The notes under the pieces were generated by a model. The model was not told the origin of the DNA. It searched no databases and saw only the letters and a program-made list of their open reading frames with translations. Below are positions 1-6,389 of a stretch of DNA of 10,244 nt, piece after piece. Position 1 is the first letter of the stretch; each line of letters begins with the position of its first letter. The translations under genes were made by a program, and so were the position numbers. The DNA lies in NCBI GenBank assembly GCA_014379275.1, contig JACMMA010000263.1, forward strand, positions 1 to 10,244, read 5' to 3'. Source of the stretch: Armatimonadota bacterium. GTDB lineage: Bacteria; Armatimonadota; Armatimonadia; Armatimonadales; Armatimonadaceae.

Positions 1-1
1 C

Positions 2-244
2 GACGGCACGCCGCACACACTTATTTCCGTTTCGAACTGGGATTTCGCGTGGCAGATGAGCTATCGGTTCAAGACGCCGATTCGCTTACCTCAGAACACG
101 CGCATTGATCTGTCGGCAGTGTATGATAACTCGTCCACGAACCCGAAAAACCCGAATACTCCCCCGAAAGAGGTGCGCGACGGAGAGCGCACCACCGATG
201 AGATGTGCAACTTGTTCGTCGCTTATACACTGGACAGCGAGTAA
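2..244 (+). CDS. Copper type II ascorbate-dependent monooxygenase-like protein, C-terminal fragment (5' end outside window)
   Basis: Only the last 80 residues are present; the frame is open from the window edge to TAA at 242-244. The stretch TTDEMCNLFVAYT near the end closely resembles the C-terminal strand of peptidylglycine alpha-hydroxylating monooxygenase (PHM), where the methionine of the DEMC motif is a ligand of the catalytic copper CuM. Here that methionine is residue 68 of the fragment. The preceding segments (WDFAWQ, YRFKTPIRLP, then AVYDNSSTNPKNPN) are typical of the bacterial members of this family found as exported proteins, often with a thioredoxin-like or cytochrome domain at the N-terminus. 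The histidine ligands and any upstream domains lie outside the window, so substrate and full architecture are unknown. The gene converges on the RseB-like gene with 22 bases between stop codons; that gap holds only a weak GTAAC/GTTAC inverted repeat, not a convincing terminator. Family assignment is fairly sure; function is not. Confidence 0.8.
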   Translation, partial: DGTPHTLISVSNWDFAWQMSYRFKTPIRLPQNTRIDLSAVYDNSSTNPKNPNTPPKEVRDGERTTDEMCNLFVAYTLDSE

Positions 245-266
245 CAGCGGCGATTTTCGATCTCCG

Positions 267-1316
267 TTACCGTACACTCGCCGCGATCTTCCGAAGTTCG
301 CTTTCCGGTAGATCCCCGATGAGTAGATAGGCAGCACCGTTTTCGCCGCGCACGAATAAGCCGTGCTTGCCCTGCGGGAACGGGACATAAGCGGAACCGT
401 CGGGGCGCAGGAACGGGCTAACACGGGGCGGCATTCCGTCCCGCAAGACGGCCAGCGACAGGGCGTTTAGCCCGTTCGCGTATCGTAGCGCGACATGGGC
501 GCCCCTTTTGGTCGCTTCCACCTGCCGGAGTGTGTACCCGGACGGGAGATAAGCCGGTTCGGGGGTGACGACACCCGCCTGTCGCGCTTCGGCGACCGTC
601 TTGAATCGGTGTCCTCCTCGCTTATCGGCTCTCTTTTCATTTGACCCCGTTTCCTTATCGCGTGTTCTGGGAGGAAGGAAATCGCCCGGCGAAAAATCGG
701 GCGACAAGTCGAGCGAAGTATAATAGGAGCCGGACAAGACTTTCCCCTGCGCATTTTTCTCCTCGGTACGTAGCCGAAGTCCGGTTTCGCGGTCGATCCA
801 GAAGCGGCGCGTCGGCGCGTCGGGGATGCGCGTCGCACGCACCTCGACGATGTCGCACACGCGACCTGCCACCGTGTCCGACCCGACGACTTGCGCAGAC
901 AGGAATCGCTTGCCGAGACGCATGATCAGTTCCTTGACACGCTTATCGATCCTGGTGAACCGGGAATCGTCTCCGGCGATGTCGTCCGGGCGGTCCAATG
1001 AAAAGCGGTAGGAGCGTTGCGGCGTGTCCAGAACCACGCGCCCCCTGCCGTTCGCTGGTTCGCGCCGTAGTCCGCGCTTCGGATCGAACTTGACAACATG
1101 TTCAGCACCAGGACCATCGGCACGGATCGTGGATTCACGGGCGATATAAGGAACCGCCCGTTCCGATTCCACCATGCGGCGCAAAAGTTGCACCGCCTTC
1201 TGGTCGAATACGGCGCTCGATTCCGGTGATTGCGGCGTCTGTGCGTGAGCCATGCCGCCGAAAGAAGCAACAAAGAGCGTCGCGGCAACGGCGTGAAAAA
1301 GACGGCGGCGTATCAC
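267..1316 (-). CDS. MucB/RseB-like exported regulator of the ECF sigma factor
   Basis: This 349-residue protein is the third gene of the sigma/anti-sigma operon. Residues 1-25 form a signal peptide (basic RRR, hydrophobic core, AHA cleavage site before Q26), so it is exported. Residues ~40-215 look like the lipoprotein-carrier-like N-terminal domain of RseB (repeated beta strands, RRFWIDRETGLRLRTE followed by GSYYTSLDLSPDFSPGDF). Residues ~235-349 form a second domain (PAYLPSGYTL, then ALRYANGLNALSLAVLR) as in MucB/RseB C-terminal regions. In the known systems RseB binds the extracytoplasmic part of the anti-sigma factor and protects it from proteolysis until mislocalised envelope components displace it. 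That role is inferred here from domain style and operon position. The start is GTG at 1316-1314: a good Shine-Dalgarno (GGAG, 7 bases upstream) lies in the end of the anti-sigma gene, and only 1 base separates it from that gene's TAA, implying translational coupling. A charged linker (~218-235) joins the two domains. Confidence 0.82.
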   Translation of the reverse strand: MIRRRLFHAVAATLFVASFGGMAHAQTPQSPESSAVFDQKAVQLLRRMVESERAVPYIARESTIRADGPGAEHVVKFDPKRGLRREPANGRGRVVLDTPQRSYRFSLDRPDDIAGDDSRFTRIDKRVKELIMRLGKRFLSAQVVGSDTVAGRVCDIVEVRATRIPDAPTRRFWIDRETGLRLRTEEKNAQGKVLSGSYYTSLDLSPDFSPGDFLPPRTRDKETGSNEKRADKRGGHRFKTVAEARQAGVVTPEPAYLPSGYTLRQVEATKRGAHVALRYANGLNALSLAVLRDGMPPRVSPFLRPDGSAYVPFPQGKHGLFVRGENGAAYLLIGDLPESELRKIAASVR

Positions 1317-1317
1317 G

Positions 1318-1884
1318 TTAGTTCTCCGCGATCCCCGTCAACGCGGTCGCGGGATCGCCGAGCAGTTGTGCCGAAGAGAACGACGTGTGCTCGTCCCACA
1401 GTTCGGTCAGTGTCGGGTCGCTGGCAACAAGGTTCGCGGCGGTGTCCGGCGATGACAGAGGAAGGACTCGCGTTACGGTGACGTTGTCGGAGCGAGTCAG
1501 CAGGTATCCGGCAGGAAACAAGGCGACCAACACAACGAACGCCCCCGCGAGTGCCGGGGCGAAGCGATAACCCGCCGCGGACGGGGCAGTCTTCTCGTCC
1601 CACCAGACGCGCAATTTATCCAGCGGCGACAGCGGCTTGGGGGCAAGGCATTCGTCCGCGATGCGCCGCGCGAGCATGGCTTCAAAATTCGCCGACGGGC
1701 CTTTCGGGGTCGGGAGCGAAGAAACCAGGCGTGCCGTTGCCGCGAAATCGTCGGCGATGGATTGACACACCGCGCAGGATTGGACGTGTGTTTCTACCTG
1801 CCGCGTCGTTTCGCCGATTAATTCGCCATCCGCGTATTCCGCGAGAAGCGGTTGTATTTGTTTGCAGTCGTTCATGGTCGCCAT
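1318..1884 (-). CDS. Membrane-anchored zinc-binding (ZAS) anti-sigma factor
   Basis: This 188-residue protein lies between the ECF sigma gene and the RseB-like gene. The N-terminal cytoplasmic part carries C7, H33, C37 and C40, giving C-x25-H-x3-C-x2-C. This is the zinc-associated anti-sigma signature and has the same C-to-H spacing as the zinc site I know from RsrA. A hydrophobic segment at about residues 108-129 (from FAPALAGAFVV to GYLL) is a single membrane span, followed by ~58 extracytoplasmic residues. The N-terminus would bind and silence the sigma factor, and the outer tail could contact the RseB-like protein. The ATG at 1884 follows a weak purine-rich AGAGAA; an internal ATG at 1875 would give a protein three residues shorter and still keep C7. 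The gap to the sigma stop codon is 11 bases, consistent with one transcript. Whether release is by regulated proteolysis, thiol oxidation or both cannot be read from sequence. Confidence 0.88.
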   Translation of the reverse strand: MATMNDCKQIQPLLAEYADGELIGETTRQVETHVQSCAVCQSIADDFAATARLVSSLPTPKGPSANFEAMLARRIADECLAPKPLSPLDKLRVWWDEKTAPSAAGYRFAPALAGAFVVLVALFPAGYLLTRSDNVTVTRVLPLSSPDTAANLVASDPTLTELWDEHTSFSSAQLLGDPATALTGIAEN

Positions 1885-1895
1885 TTTGTGATTCT

Positions 1896-2498
1896 CTATC
1901 TGCCCAGATACTCCTTCAAGTGCCCTCGAAGCGCGATGCGCGCGTTAAAAATCCGCGATTTTATCGTCCCGAGCGGTACCCGCTCCGTTTGCGCGATCTC
2001 GTCGTACGCCAGACCTTCCACGTCGTGCAGAATTACGGCAGAGCGCAACTTCGGCGGCAATTTCGCCAGCGCGGATTCGATCTGCTGACCGAGTTCCTTG
2101 CGCGCAAACAATAAGTCCGGCTCGTGGGACATATCCGACACGTCGCGCGACGCCCCTTCATCGGATTCATCTATCGGCGCATCTAACGATACGTCGCCGC
2201 GGGCGTGCTTGTTTTTGCGGAACGAATCCGTACAAAGGTTCCCCGCGATACGGAACAGCCACGTCGAAAGGCTCGCCTCGGCACGGAAACCGGCAATATT
2301 CGTGTACATGCGGACGAACACCTCCTGCGTCAGGTCCTCGGCGTCCTCCGCACTCCCGGTCATCCGGTACACGTAGCGGTATATTTTATCCTTGTACCGT
2401 GACACGATCTCGTTGAACGCCGCGACGTCCGCCTTCTGACAGCGCGCGATCAGGGCACTATCGGTGTTGGTCACGGCAAAATTCCATAGGGCAACCAT
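1896..2498 (-). CDS. ECF-family RNA polymerase sigma factor (sigma-E / RpoE type)
   Basis: Read from ATG at 2498 this is a 200-residue ECF sigma factor. Region 2 spans about residues 30-97, with DAEDLTQEVFVRMY (core RNA polymerase binding) and FRAEASLSTWLFRIAGNLC (-10 recognition and melting). Region 4 spans about 142-194 (ALAKLPPKLRSAVILHDVEG, then YDEIAQTERVPLGTIKSRIFNAR, the -35 helix-turn-helix). The linker has no third domain, as is normal for ECF factors. The frame stays open back to 2663, but that extension is low complexity, unlike any sigma region, and runs through the candidate promoter, so I reject it. A GTG at 2474 preceded by GGAA at 7 bases is an alternative start giving the family-typical opening TNTDSALIARCQK; the ATG has GGAA at 8 bases. 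It heads an operon with its own anti-sigma factor and an RseB-like protein, so it probably controls an envelope-stress regulon that includes itself. Confidence 0.92.
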   Translation of the reverse strand: MVALWNFAVTNTDSALIARCQKADVAAFNEIVSRYKDKIYRYVYRMTGSAEDAEDLTQEVFVRMYTNIAGFRAEASLSTWLFRIAGNLCTDSFRKNKHARGDVSLDAPIDESDEGASRDVSDMSHEPDLLFARKELGQQIESALAKLPPKLRSAVILHDVEGLAYDEIAQTERVPLGTIKSRIFNARIALRGHLKEYLGR

Positions 2499-2546
2499 AA
2501 GTGTCGTTCCGTGGCAAACTTCCTCGGTATAGATTCTACCGCTACA

Positions 2547-2570
2547 GACGCAAGGAAACGCCGATTGTTC
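2547..2570 (-). promoter_or_regulatory. Candidate ECF-type autoregulatory promoter of the sigma operon
   Basis: On the minus strand GAAC (2570-2567, inside GGAATGAAC) is followed after exactly 16 bases by CGTC (2550-2547), about 50 bases before the sigma ATG. GAAC-type -35 and CGTC-type -10 elements with 16-17 bp spacing are the common signature of ECF sigma promoters, and ECF factors commonly transcribe their own operon. A possible overlapping housekeeping promoter is TTGCGT (2553-2548) with TATACC 16 bases on. Assignment is by pattern only. Confidence 0.45.
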
Positions 2571-2598
2571 ATTCCGCGCGGGCGTGGTATTTTTAATC

Positions 2599-3453
2599 GT
2601 GCCAGCACCGAGCGACGCCCCCGAAGCGAGTACAGATGACCCGGCGCACGATCCGCTGATCAAGCAGTTCCTGCAGACGTTCCTGCCCGAGTTTATGGAG
2701 GGGTTTTACCCCGAAGTCGCCGCCCGGCTGGATTTTTCGGCGGTACAATGGCTGGACAAGGAATCGTTCCCGGACCCACCGCGCGTAAATCGGCGGAGCC
2801 GATTTCGCTGAGGAGGTGCAGTACGTATCGCGGACCTGGTCGCGCAGGTGCGGACGAAAGACGGCGAGCCGGAAATTGTTCTCATACACATCGAGCCGCA
2901 ACGGACCCGGCGCAAAAACTTCGCGGGGCGGATGTTCGAGTACCACGCACTCGGCATCCCCGATCTGGTGGAAGCCGACTACGCGGGAAGCGATAACTCG
3001 GCAATCTCGGCATTCCGTGCGTTGATGCGCGAGCACAAGTGGTACAGACGGGAGAAGCCGCGCGACCGCGTGGCGCGGGTGATGGGGCTACTGACCGCCC
3101 CGGCGGCACTACGGATAGATGACAATCGACGCACTTATTTGATCGCGTTCGTGGATAAGTATCTGCCGCTCACTCGCTCGGAACGGCGCGAGCTGGAGCG
3201 ACGTCTGAAAGGAACGGGAGAAGAAGTCGTGGAACAGATAATGACCTACTATCAGCGCGAGGGATACGAGAAAGGCAAAGCCGAGGGCTTGCAAATAGCC
3301 GCACCACAACTCCTGACGGTTAAGTTCGGTCACCGACTCCCGCCGGCGCGGGAGCGGGTGGAAGGCATGCGAAGTGCGGACGAGTTGACCATTCTGCTGA
3401 GCCGCATCTCTTCGGCGGTGACCTTGAACGATCTCGGTCTCGCGCCCGCTTAA
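2599..3453 (+). pseudogene. Decayed Rpn-like PD-(D/E)XK nuclease / 'transposase' family gene
   Basis: The reading frame starts at GTG 2599 with the family-typical opening HDPLIKQFLQTFLPEFM and LDFSAVQWLDKE, then hits an in-frame TGA at 2809-2811. The same frame resumes with ADLVAQVRTKDGEPEIVLIH, the strand that carries nuclease-core acidic residues, and runs to TAA at 3451-3453. Around 2780-2830 family-like peptides appear in other frames (RKSAE at 2784-2798, DFAEEVQYV at 2801-2827), pointing to small indels rather than one point mutation. FAGRMFEY then joins directly to HALGIPDL; related proteins I recall carry some 45-50 more residues here, so an internal deletion is likely. The C-terminal part keeps the usual tail: a charged helix (REGYEKGKAEG), then LTVKFGHRLP and the closing TLNDLGL. 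Intact relatives (Rpn, PD-(D/E)XK 'recombination-promoting nuclease / putative transposase') are about 280-340 residues long, often multicopy, with poorly known biology. A GTG at 2848 could restart a C-terminal fragment, but function is doubtful. The gene is divergent from the sigma operon, 100 bases away. Confidence 0.72.
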
Positions 3454-3504
3454 GTGCCGTTGCGCACCGAGGATGAAACAATCCCGGTGCCCGCCCGTGC
3501 ACAC

Positions 3505-3519
3505 CCGGAGACGTTCCGG
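3505..3519. other. Small hairpin in the intergenic region before threonine synthase
   Basis: The 152-base gap between the relic gene (stop 3453) and threonine synthase contains CCGGA (3505-3509), a 5-base loop and TCCGG (3515-3519). No T-run follows, so it is not a standard intrinsic terminator. An AT-rich patch at about 3540-3557 could hold the thrC promoter, but I find no -35/-10 pair that I would defend. Nothing else is recognisable in the gap. Confidence 0.25.
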
Positions 3520-3605
3520 CGTTCGTCGTAGGTCACAGGAAAATATTTCAAGATAGCGTCGCTTCGCAGGTGCGGGCGGCGTGGAAGGCGTATCGCTAAA
3601 ACATC

Positions 3606-4685
3606 ATGCGTATTGGAATCATCGAATCGTACCGACCGTACATGCCCGACTTCGCGGACCCCGCCGCCCCGGTCGTCTCGCTTTGCGAGGGCAACACGCC
3701 GCTCATCGAGGCTCCGCGCCTCGCGCCGAAGCTGGGCTTGCCGGCAAATTTCCGTCTCTTCCTCAAGTTCGAGGGAATGAACCCGACCGGCTCGTTCAAA
3801 GATCGGGGCATGACCGCCGCGGTCTCGGTCGCGAAGAAGAAGGGGATGCAGGTCGTGATGTGCGCGTCCACCGGAAACACATCCGCCGCCGCAAGCGCGT
3901 ACGCCGCCCGCGCCGATATGAAGTCGGTGGTGATCCTGCCGAGAGGTGAGGTTGCCCTCGGCAAACTATCGCAGGCACTCATCCACGGCGCCAAAGTACT
4001 CGCCATCTCCGGCAACTTCGACGACGCCCTCACCCTTGTGCGGCATATATGCGCCGAGTATCCGATCGAGCTGGTAAATTCGGTCAACCCGGTACGCATC
4101 GAGGGGCAGAAAACGGCGGCGTTCGAGATCGTAGACGCACTGGGCGATGCGCCCGATTTTCACGCACTCCCGGTCGGGAATGCGGGCAACATCACGGCGT
4201 ATTGGCGCGGCTTCCGCGAGTTCGCCGAGGCGGGCAAAGCGACCCGGAAGCCACGCATCCTCGGTTTCCAGGCCGCCGGGTCCGCGCCGCTGGTTCTCGG
4301 ATACCCGGTGGACAAGCCGGAAACCATCGCGACGGCGATCCGCATCGGCAAGCCAGCGTCCTGGGAGAGCGCGATCGCCGCCCGCGACGATTCCGGCGGA
4401 CAGATCCAATCCGTAACCGATGACCAGATCGTCGAGGCATACGCGATGGTCGCCTCTACCGAAGGCGTTTTCGCAGAGCCGGCGTGCGCCGCGCCGCTCG
4501 CGGGCTTGAAAAAGTTAGCTGCTAACGGCTATTTCGCGGAGTTTACGGACCGCGCTTACACAGTCACCGCAACGTTGACCGGTCACGGCTTGAAAGACCC
4601 CGACCGCGCTATCAAAACGGCCCTATCCGGTATCGTCGAAGTCGATGGCGAGCGCGGTGCGATCCTGCGCGAGATCGGTTTTTAG
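3606..4685 (+). CDS. thrC: Threonine synthase
   Basis: Threonine synthase is the PLP-dependent enzyme that converts O-phosphohomoserine to threonine and phosphate in the cytoplasm, the last step of threonine synthesis. The 359-residue length fits the short form (about 350 residues) rather than the long E. coli form. Visible family signatures are LCEGNTPLIEAPRL at ~26-39, the PLP-lysine motif NPTGSFKDRGM with lysine 65, ASTGNTSAAASAYAAR in the substrate loop, the glycine-rich phosphate-binding PVGNAGNITAYW around 189-200, and the closing TLTGHGLKD. All key positions look intact. The start ATG at 3606 is fixed by an in-frame TAA at 3597-3599 immediately upstream. No strong Shine-Dalgarno is seen; GGAAGG lies 17 bases away, rather far. 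The gene is preceded by 152 bases and followed by 83 bases, so it is probably transcribed alone. No attenuator or riboswitch was found upstream. Confidence 0.96.
   Translation: MRIGIIESYRPYMPDFADPAAPVVSLCEGNTPLIEAPRLAPKLGLPANFRLFLKFEGMNPTGSFKDRGMTAAVSVAKKKGMQVVMCASTGNTSAAASAYAARADMKSVVILPRGEVALGKLSQALIHGAKVLAISGNFDDALTLVRHICAEYPIELVNSVNPVRIEGQKTAAFEIVDALGDAPDFHALPVGNAGNITAYWRGFREFAEAGKATRKPRILGFQAAGSAPLVLGYPVDKPETIATAIRIGKPASWESAIAARDDSGGQIQSVTDDQIVEAYAMVASTEGVFAEPACAAPLAGLKKLAANGYFAEFTDRAYTVTATLTGHGLKDPDRAIKTALSGIVEVDGERGAILREIGF
4660..4683 (+). terminator. Weak terminator-like hairpin overlapping the thrC 3' end
   Basis: CGATC (4660-4664) pairs with GATCG (4673-4677) across an 8-base loop and is followed by GTTTTT (4678-4683), which overlaps the thrC stop codon. 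The stem is only 5 bp, so this is a weak candidate for an intrinsic terminator. Confidence 0.25.
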
Positions 4686-4714
4686 CTCTGTTTGAAAGTT
4701 TGTGTGGCGGGGCA

Positions 4715-4744
4715 TGAACTAACCGTTCCTCACGCACGTATATA
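4715..4744 (+). promoter_or_regulatory. Candidate promoter of the lepB-purC-GNAT cluster
   Basis: TGAAC (4715-4719) is followed after 17 bases by CGTA (4737-4740), resembling the candidate ECF promoter of the sigma operon in this window (TGAAC, 16 bases, CGTC). The same place can also be read as a poor housekeeping promoter, TGAACT (4715-4720), 18 bases, TATATA (4739-4744). It lies about 25 bases before the lepB ATG, leaving a short leader. The two readings cannot be separated by eye. Confidence 0.35.
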
Positions 4745-4768
4745 GATCACAGAAAGAAATACGCCCTA

Positions 4769-5422
4769 ATGAATTTGCCCGCCCCTGATGGCTTTAATGC
4801 ACTAAACACTGGTGTTGTTGCCGCAAATGCAGTCACGCCACAACCCCCATCTCCGGAAACGCTAGCCCGCTTGCAAGCCTACCATGTCCAGGAAGCCAAG
4901 CAGAACAGCATTCGTAAATGGCAACGGATTGAGCGAATGATTCTTTTGCCGATCCTCCTGGCAGTCTTCGTCGGTTTGTTTAATTTTAAGATGGGGCAGG
5001 TACAGGGTCGCTCGATGGCCCCTACATACGAAACCGGCGACAAACTACTCCTTCTGAAGTCGTACAAAACCTTTTCCCCGGTCAAGGTGGGCGACATCGT
5101 GGTGATAAAATTAAGCGACGGCAAGTACAAGGGTGAGGAGTGGGTTAAGCGCGTCGTGTTCGTGCAGAACGACAAAGGCACGGCGAAGTGGCAACCGGAA
5201 ATTCGCACCTCGAAGCGTGTCTCCCTTGAAGCCTGGTTCCCGGATTATTTCGCGGGCGAGAGGCAGGTGCCTGCGAATCACATCATGGTAATGGGCGACA
5301 ATTTTATGAACTCGGTGGATTCGCGCGACGAAGAAATCGGCGCTATCGCGCCCAGCGAGGTTGAGGGCAAGGTGATTAAAGTTTGGATCAGCGAGAACAA
5401 TTCCCAGCAAGCGGCGATGTGA
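4769..5422 (+). CDS. lepB: Signal peptidase I (leader peptidase)
   Basis: This 217-residue membrane protease removes signal peptides from exported preproteins. Signature boxes are in order: QGRSMAPTYETGDKLLL with catalytic serine 82; GDIVVIK followed by WVKRVV with the general-base lysine 127; and GDNFMNSVDSR at 176-186, the variant of the GDNxxxSxDSR box. One hydrophobic segment at about 57-72 anchors it, with the catalytic domain outside. The ~50-residue stretch before that anchor is proline/alanine-rich and then charged and helical, longer than in minimal Gram-positive SipS-type enzymes, and would be cytoplasmic. ATG 4769 is the first start in the frame; upstream is only a weak purine run (AGAAAG, 12 bases away). 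It appears to be the first gene of a cluster with purC and a GNAT. Since its substrates include exported proteins, co-control with the envelope-stress sigma factor in the same window is conceivable but unproven. Confidence 0.95.
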   Translation: MNLPAPDGFNALNTGVVAANAVTPQPPSPETLARLQAYHVQEAKQNSIRKWQRIERMILLPILLAVFVGLFNFKMGQVQGRSMAPTYETGDKLLLLKSYKTFSPVKVGDIVVIKLSDGKYKGEEWVKRVVFVQNDKGTAKWQPEIRTSKRVSLEAWFPDYFAGERQVPANHIMVMGDNFMNSVDSRDEEIGAIAPSEVEGKVIKVWISENNSQQAAM

Positions 5423-6369
5423 CGTTGCCAATCGTGTTGCGTACCGACATCCCTGGTCTGCAGCGAGTAGCTACCGGCAAGGTGCGTGATGTATACGCGG
5501 TCGGTGGCGATCAGGTTTTACTGGTTGCTACCGACCGCGTTTCTGCGTTTGATGTCGTGCTGAATCAAGGCATCCCTGGCAAAGGTGCCGTTCTTACTCA
5601 AATCAGCGCGTTCTGGTTCGAGCGGTTCGCCGGTCTGATTCCCAACCATCTTCTTTCGGCGGACGACAGTGCGATTCACGCCGCCCTCCAAGCCTCCGGC
5701 GTTTCCATGACGGATGAACTACGCCAAACCCTGTCGGAGCGCTGCCTTCTGTGCCGCCGTACAAAACCGCTCCCCATCGAGGCGGTAGTACGCGGGTATC
5801 TTTCCGGCTCGGCGTGGATAGAGTATGCGCAAGGGGACCAGGGACAGCGGGATGTGTTAAGTCCCCTTTCCCTCTGGGGTGTTTCCTTACCGCGCGGCTT
5901 GCGCGAATCCGATAAGTTGCCGCAACCGATCTTCACGCCGTCTACGAAGGCGACAGCGGGTCATGATGAGCCGATGCCGCAGAGCGAAATCGCGAATTAC
6001 ATCGGTGAATATGCCGGACCCGTGCGGGATGCGGCGATCCGGGTATACGAAGCGGCGGCGGAATACGCGCGGGAGCGCGGCATTATTATCGCAGATACGA
6101 AGTTCGAGTTCGGGGTCGATGCGGACGGGGAATTACTTCTGATCGACGAGGCCCTGACACCGGATTCATCGCGATTCTGGCCCGCCGATACCTACGAACC
6201 GGGGCGCGGGCAATCCTCGTTCGACAAACAGTTCGTCCGCGACTTTCTGCTGTCGGTTCCCGGCTGGGACAAACAGGCACCGGCACCCGATCTGCCCGAT
6301 GCGATTGTTTCGAAAACAGCGGATAAATACCAGGAAGCGTTCCGACTGCTGACCGGGCGTGATTTGTAG
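5419..6369 (+). CDS. purC: Phosphoribosylaminoimidazole-succinocarboxamide (SAICAR) synthase
   Basis: PurC joins aspartate to CAIR using ATP to give SAICAR in de novo purine synthesis. It is the long, yeast ADE1-like form (316 residues from the chosen start) rather than the ~240-residue E. coli form. Signatures, numbered from this start: GKVRDVY at 20-26 (nucleotide-binding loop); TDRVSAFDV at 38-46; EAVVRGYLSGSAW from 121; FTPSTKA at 172-178; IADTKFEFG at 224-232; and DEALTPDSSRFW at 243-254. All look intact. I chose GTG 5419 because it overlaps the lepB stop in a GTGA arrangement typical of translational coupling. GTG 5434 is a close alternative, giving the opening LRTDIPGL common in this family. 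The far-upstream TTG 5383 would add 12 residues lying wholly inside lepB and is unlikely. No strong Shine-Dalgarno marks either candidate. No purine riboswitch is possible in this position because the gene has no leader of its own. Confidence 0.95.
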   Translation: MTLPIVLRTDIPGLQRVATGKVRDVYAVGGDQVLLVATDRVSAFDVVLNQGIPGKGAVLTQISAFWFERFAGLIPNHLLSADDSAIHAALQASGVSMTDELRQTLSERCLLCRRTKPLPIEAVVRGYLSGSAWIEYAQGDQGQRDVLSPLSLWGVSLPRGLRESDKLPQPIFTPSTKATAGHDEPMPQSEIANYIGEYAGPVRDAAIRVYEAAAEYARERGIIIADTKFEFGVDADGELLLIDEALTPDSSRFWPADTYEPGRGQSSFDKQFVRDFLLSVPGWDKQAPAPDLPDAIVSKTADKYQEAFRLLTGRDL

Positions 6370-6389
6370 GCGCGACGAACCCACACGCC

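Noticed and set aside
1551..2114. 187-codon plus-strand frame across the anti-sigma and sigma genes
   Set aside because: The product is Arg/Pro-rich and spans two well-identified minus-strand genes; it is a shadow.
2499..2663. 55-residue N-terminal extension of the ECF sigma factor
   Set aside because: It is Ser/Gly/Ala-rich without sigma-factor features, runs through the candidate promoter and overlaps the divergent relic gene; good starts exist at 2498 and 2474.
3472..3500. GAAAC-N16-CGTG upstream of thrC as another ECF promoter
   Set aside because: The -35 differs from the GAAC form, CGTG is a poor -10, and it lies over 100 bases from the gene.
5383..5418. TTG start for purC
   Set aside because: It would add 12 residues encoded wholly within lepB and with no resemblance to PurC N-termini.
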